In this document: one piece after another, positions 59,212-64,000 of the stretch
How positions within the stretch are numbered: position 1 is the first letter of the stretch
How the letters are laid out: every line of letters begins with the position of its first letter
Origin: Ulota crispa
Lineage: Eukaryota; Streptophyta; Bryopsida; Orthotrichales; Orthotrichaceae
Assembly: GCA_963920765.1 (NCBI GenBank)
Contig: OY987252.1
Span: forward strand, 870,501-934,500
Length of the DNA stretch: 64,000 nt
Direction of reading: 5' to 3'
Notes under the pieces: generated by a model
What the model was told of the DNA's origin: nothing
What the model saw: only the letters and a program-made list of their open reading frames with translations
Database searches by the model: none
Made by a program: the position numbers and the translations under genes

Positions 59212-59590
59212 ATGCGGCTAGACACCACCAATTACATATCTTCAATGAAAGGTTCCATCCTACCTTCAGAACCGTCTCCATGTTCTACATTTCTTATAGA
59301 TATTGAACTATTTAATACTAAAATTTTGACAATTTTATTAGACACTAGGATTTCAGCATATTTTATGGACAAGAATTTTGCATCTCAACACAACATATAC
59401 TTGTTGAAAAAAACTCATCTTGCGCTTGTAGAAGCTATTGATGGCCGACCATTTGCTTCTAGAAATGTTGTCAAAGAAACAAAGCCTCTAAAAATGATTT
59501 TAAAAGATGAAGTTTCAAATATTGTCTATAACATCATCCAAAGCCCTACAAATCTAATAGTTCTTAGTCTTCCTTGATTTGAAGACATTA
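59212..59590 (+). pseudogene. Ty3/gypsy protease remnant
   Basis: About 121 open codons read IDIELFNTKILTILLDTRIS, FMDKNFASQHNIYL and ALVEAIDGRPFASRNVV, and end LSLP. A TGA replaces the Trp expected in a GLPWF-like block, with FE following. The aspartic protease active site should be DTGA or DSGA; here it is DTRI, so the enzyme is inactive. No reverse transcriptase, RNase H or integrase block follows, so the element is truncated after about 59590. Confidence 0.75.
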
Positions 59591-60815
59591 TAGAATGAAT
59601 ATTTATTAATTGTATATATCTATTATCTAGGCGTATGCTTAGGTACACACGTGGTTGTGTGGAAGCAATATACTATTGGATGTTTTGTTTATATTTTTGA
59701 AATGCATGTTTACATCTATAATCAAACTATTTTCAAATTTGTGTTTAGTCTGAGTGTAAAAATTCTTTAAACAAAAAAATGCAAACATTTCTTAATATCT
59801 TAATAAAACAAAAATTAAAATAGGCAAATTTTCAGATTTAAGCAAACTATGAACCAATATTTTTTTGATACATGTAATGATTGAATTTGAGCCTTTATGC
59901 AAAAGACAATCAATTAAATTGACTTCAAAGGTCAAATACAAAATATGGCCATTTTAAACACAAATTGAAGCATCTGGAGACAATTTTTTTAAAGGTGTAT
60001 AGAGAATAACCAAAGCATCAAGAAAAATGCCCAAAATCAAATTTGCTTACATGTGCATATTGCACTTAATGAATAGAGATATATTTTTGATAATAAAAAA
60101 AAATTAAGACATTGCAATTAGTTTAGGATTTGAATGGTTGTCTTTTCAACAAGTTTGTCTTTTTTTGTTTTTGAAGTCATTTTAGATTGCTAGGAGATGG
60201 TACAAACTAAAACTGAGGTAGGAGCACCTATAAACATCAAACTAAGGGTTTTGAACATGATGACTATTAATAAACAGCTAGCAAATTATAGGATCTTATT
60301 AAAAATAGAAAAAAATTAGTTTGCACTTTCAAATGTATTACTTGGATACTGGGAGAATAAGTTGTGAATTTTTAAAGAGCAAATTGCCATTGCACGCATA
60401 ACTAGTACTAAGGTTTCATGTTCACATGTTGTACATCCTTGTAATTACATCTATTCATTTCCACAGATTTTCCCAAATTTCAAAGGTGACGGTTATGGAG
60501 ACACTAACGCTTATGGGTGTTCCTACCTTACACCTAAATCAATTTAGTTTATGTTGTATATAGGAGCAATTAAGGAAATTGCCTACAACAATTTTGAATG
60601 AGATTTTGTTAGAATCTTGTACAAACTTTAGAAGATTCATCACATTTCAATACAGAAACAATGGCCAAGTGCTCAATAATAATTATTAAAGAATTTCTAG
60701 TTGGACTTATACTTTAAAACTAAAACTAGAAGAGCTGTTGAGAATAAAAAACACAACAAAGACACAAAAGAGATATAACCAAAGTATGCAAAGAGAAGGA
60801 AATAACAAGATAGTA
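59591..60815. other. A+T-rich sequence, nothing recognised
   Basis: All frames are closed by frequent stops. I searched by eye for YPLP, YxDD, RNase H and integrase HHCC blocks that should follow the protease, and for a second LTR-like TATA and GAA array, and saw neither. Confidence 0.4.
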
Positions 60816-61158
60816 AGGGGCAATTCGGACTTTTTCTTGTGTCCCAAGTTCCACCAAAATCTAATGAAATCTGAGAATCTTATTGGCAATGAGGCAAAAG
60901 ATGGGACTTTGTGTTTTTGACTATGCCTCAAGTTCCACATCCCACTTGCTTACATGGCGCTTACATGGCAGCACTTTTCCAAGTTTTGGGGCCAGAAAAA
61001 AGTGGAACTTCACTCAAAGATTGAATTGAGCATTTTGGTAGACCCATCTTTTAGCCCAAGTCCCATCTTTTCCCATATTTCTGGACCATGAAGATGGGAT
61101 TTTGCACTAATGTGGGACTTCACCACATGGGATGTGGAACGTAGTCTGAACCGCCCCT
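60816..61158. mobile_element. 343-bp MITE with AGGGGC terminal inverted repeats
   Basis: The left end AGGGGCAATTCGGACT pairs with the right end, read inward, AGGGGCGGTTCAGACT (13 of 16 bases), and further TTCCA blocks follow on both sides. TA stands on both sides (60814-60815 and 61159-61160), which fits a Tc1/mariner-like 2-bp target duplication; a PIF/Harbinger TAA/TTA reading is also possible. Inside, TGGGACTT, GATGGGA and GTTCCAC phrases recur. There is no ORF of its own. Confidence 0.7.
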
Positions 61159-61273
61159 TATTCTAAGTAGGTTTCTCCACTATATACAAGGAAGAGTAAA
61201 GATAGAAAGTAAAAGTCCTTCTCTACTATTGGTCCTTGGGATTTCTTTATTAAAGTAAACTCCAATGAACTCT

Positions 61274-64000
61274 CACTATTAGAAAAAGATATAAACAACA
61301 ACAGATAAACAACTATGCTCTGTTGTTTGGAACATCAATATTGGGATGCTCATTACTTTAACTAATATCTATACCAATTTGAGCAGACTCTATTTTTGCT
61401 TTGTCGCTGTAGACACCAAAATTATTTTGACAATTTCTAAAGACTTTCCTTGTGAAATTTTTTTAGGTTGTTCTTTCGACCACCCAAACTAATTATTGAG
61501 CCCAACTTTGACCACCATCAAAATTTGCAAGCTAGAAATTCTAGTTTCTATTACAATAAGGATTAATTCCATAAATAGGAATATTACATACAGTTCAAAA
61601 TGCCTAAATACATAAATTACTCAAGCAGTCCCACAGAGAAGATCTTAAATGACTTGAACTACACTTCATTTTCCCCTTCAGCCCCATAACATCTACCCAC
61701 CTCTTCACATATGTTCCCAAATTTGGTCATATACAATGATGCATGTCTAGCCACCTAATCTAACTTGGTCATGGAAATTATGTTTCAATTTTTGCAGCTG
61801 CACATACTCCTTTGCGGTATTGGTTTGAACTTGGAAAACAAAAAAAAACCATACCTTGTTAATTCCATGTTCAATGCACACTTGTATAATGGCATTCACT
61901 GCTTAATTCTTTGCATTGGAAAGAAGATTACAAACATGGACATCTGGATTTTCTAGTCTGAAGAGACTTTTGAGTATTTAGACTAAATATTACATTAATT
62001 TCTTCAACACCCCACATGAACGCATTTGTAGTCAACATGGATCATAATAAACCCCCTTTCAATTCTCCAACATATTCTCACAAACATAGCATTGAGTATT
62101 CTTTTATTGCATTTCAGGACAGTGCTAACATTGAAATTAATGAATAACGCCTTCGAGTAAACCAAAAAGCACTAGAAAAACCAATTCATCATCCACTCTA
62201 ACACTTCTTATGCAATGAAACTATGAATGATTACGCAACATAGAACATACAGTATTGGGAAAGCTACAACCACATTCATAGCTTCAAGGGTTATGGAGTA
62301 CTTGCTCAAACTCATAGCGGTGCTTACGTTATTGGCCATACATGACACGTGCAAAAATTTGTACACGTGCACAGCCAAGTGCTATGCATAATTCCATTCT
62401 TTCCTTCCACTACCAACAACTCAAATCCCATATTACATTGCATCAACAAGTAAGCATTGTCTACGTACAAGGTACTTTCCTTTCCTTTCTATTGCACCAT
62501 ACTAATAATGCAAACCAAACGCAACGTATATAGCACAGTAATATTGCGGTCCTTGCCCTGTAGATCTAAGAACATCAAACCCATTGACTTCCATCCTCTC
62601 ATAAATATCCCATGCCCTCTCACCAATTCCAAAAATTCAGCAAATAAGATGTCACTTTTTATTCTTGAAGACAGAGTTTACAATATTCATACCTCACTTT
62701 GGCACTCAAGCAATATTCCTCAACAAAATCCCCTAATTCTCTCTGCCTATAACCACATCAAAGTCAATTGCGGCAAGAATATAGCATCAACACAAAAAGA
62801 AATCCAAATCTTCATGGGATCAGCATTCACAACACAAACTCTGCAACCATTACCAGGACATACAACAATGGCAAAAGTAGAAGTTTTGCTCTTCTGTTAC
62901 CTCATATAGCACTAAACGCCTAAAATTCTACACTTTCTCAAACTTTGACCTTCACTTCAGTCCATACCAAACTTATTTCCTGCCAAATCCACATTGCTGC
63001 ATATACACTACTAAACCCAAGACAAAATACTTTAGAACAACTATCCACCTCTACTATTTCCAATGTGCACATTTTGTTGTTCAAAACTGCCATTTCCAAT
63101 GCACAAAATCCTAAAAAAATATGAAATATTGAAGAATATGCCCACCTGTACGAGCGGTTTACCTCCACTCCTGCCGACCACATATAATGTCCACCATCCT
63201 CGCTGGTTGTGCTCTCAATTCAATAATCCGTACTCAATACAATTCCAAAAATGATTAATTTCCACACCAACCTTCTATATTACAAAAAAAAACTTCAAAT
63301 GCTAAATGGAAAATATTGCTTATTGCAAACAGAACCTCAACTCAATGAAACTGATTAAGCCTAACACTTACCGTCTTCTTGCAATACACACCATTGTCTA
63401 CACCATTTCCCACGTTCATTGTTGATTGAGGAATTTGCCAAAGTCACCGAGTTTGGTATTGCAGTTCCTCGCAACAAAGTAGGCTCTAGCTCACTTCCAC
63501 TGCAACTAGTCCTATTGAATACCATGTAAGCATGTACCAACTAGTTGAATCCTACCCACAGCATCTTCGTAACACACACTCACCCACTTCACATTAGCAA
63601 TCATGCGTTTAGCAGTTTAGGAATTTCTCTGCCGTTTACACCACAAGGTACCACTTACAAAGAGTACGTTTCAAACATTTGCCCCTTGGTCCATGAATAC
63701 AACACTTAATATTTGGGGACCACATCGTCAAGCACTACTGTGCAAATACGAGACGGATATCATTGACTTTACTTCGTGATTTCACAACAACATTCAACCA
63801 TGTCCACAAAACAATATTTCCCTAGAGCATTTGACGTCTGCAATACAATTTGGCTCCACATAGTTATACCTTACTATCATGGACATTTCAATGCCTCCCT
63901 CTCTCAATTATTTGCTGAGACCAATCTGTAATTCAATTACAAACCAACCATACATTTACAAACCAATGACCACTAAGATTTACTGCTCCTCATTTTCCTC
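61274..64000. mobile_element. Possible left end and arm of a further CACTA element (copy D)
   Basis: CACTATTAGAAAA at 61274 is one base from the CACTAGTAGAAAA terminus. The following 2.7 kb has no gene and is A/C-rich on the + strand, as are the left arms of copies A and B. Two close ACACGTGCA motifs at about 62345 and 62364 recall the subterminal motifs of the other arms. No DUF4216 exon appears 1.5 kb inside, so if real this would be the 3-kb tnpA-side arm in reverse orientation. The other end is outside the window. The open frame at 62457-62909 (+) shows no known block. Confidence 0.3.

Noticed and set aside
62457-62909. 150-codon open frame on the + strand
   Set aside because: No recognisable motif, mixed low-complexity composition, no paralogue in the window; more likely a chance frame in an A/C-rich arm.

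Overview
This window looks like nuclear DNA of a plant (streptophyte). It is A+T-rich, has intron-split pseudogenes, and is built almost entirely of old transposable elements. I found no intact host gene, tRNA, rRNA or CRISPR array. The best evidence for a plant is three copies of a CACTA (En/Spm) DNA transposon with the plant-type tnp2 domain series (Transpos_assoc, Transposase_21, DUF4218, DUF4216) and a second, Transposase_24-like gene. A Ty3/gypsy gag-pro remnant and a DUF7869-like GHTH-motif pseudogene are also present. From memory these types are common in bryophytes, lycophytes and streptophyte algae, but I cannot fix the species.

Layout. (1) 1-5896: right part of CACTA copy C, tnp2 on the + strand, ending in a CACTATAAGAAA-type terminus. 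(2) 5897-9126: flank holding a small tandem repeat and the 3' part of the DUF7869-like pseudogene (- strand). (3) 9127-26621: complete CACTA copy A, 17,495 bp, with CCA target duplications. tnp2 lies on the - strand (10.6-15.3 kb), the tnpA-like gene on the + strand (17.7-23.6 kb), and the two diverge from a central spacer. (4) 26623-26816: a foldback MITE sharing the CACTA terminus; then 26817-29150, the 5' part of the same DUF7869-like pseudogene. Copy A and the MITE therefore sit inside that gene. (5) 29.2-35.4 kb: repeat-rich spacer with arrays of 11, 22 and 44-45 bp periods and a 27-bp array. (6) 35449 to about 52936: CACTA copy B, about 17.49 kb, same gene order as A. (7) 52.9-57.4 kb: unrecognised sequence with a decayed acidic ORF. 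(8) 57.4-59.6 kb: a promoter-like block (10-bp array with heat-shock-element-like triplets, TATA box) followed by Ty3/gypsy gag and protease remnants. (9) 60816-61158: a second kind of MITE. (10) From 61274 to the window end: possibly the arm of a further CACTA element.

How the parts relate. In the CACTA family, tnp2 would supply the transposase and the tnpA-like protein would be expected to bind the subterminal arms. All copies seen here carry stop codons or frameshifts and look dead. The same exon-intron borders recur between copies, which is strong evidence that the exons are real. Foldback MITEs carrying the same CACTAGTAGAAAA terminus occur inside copy A, beside copy A and inside an intron of copy B. 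Many of the stop codons fall where a paralogue or the family has Trp, Arg or Gln, as expected from decay of methylated DNA. ORF boundaries are not gene boundaries here; exon borders were judged from paralogue alignment and splice-like sites.
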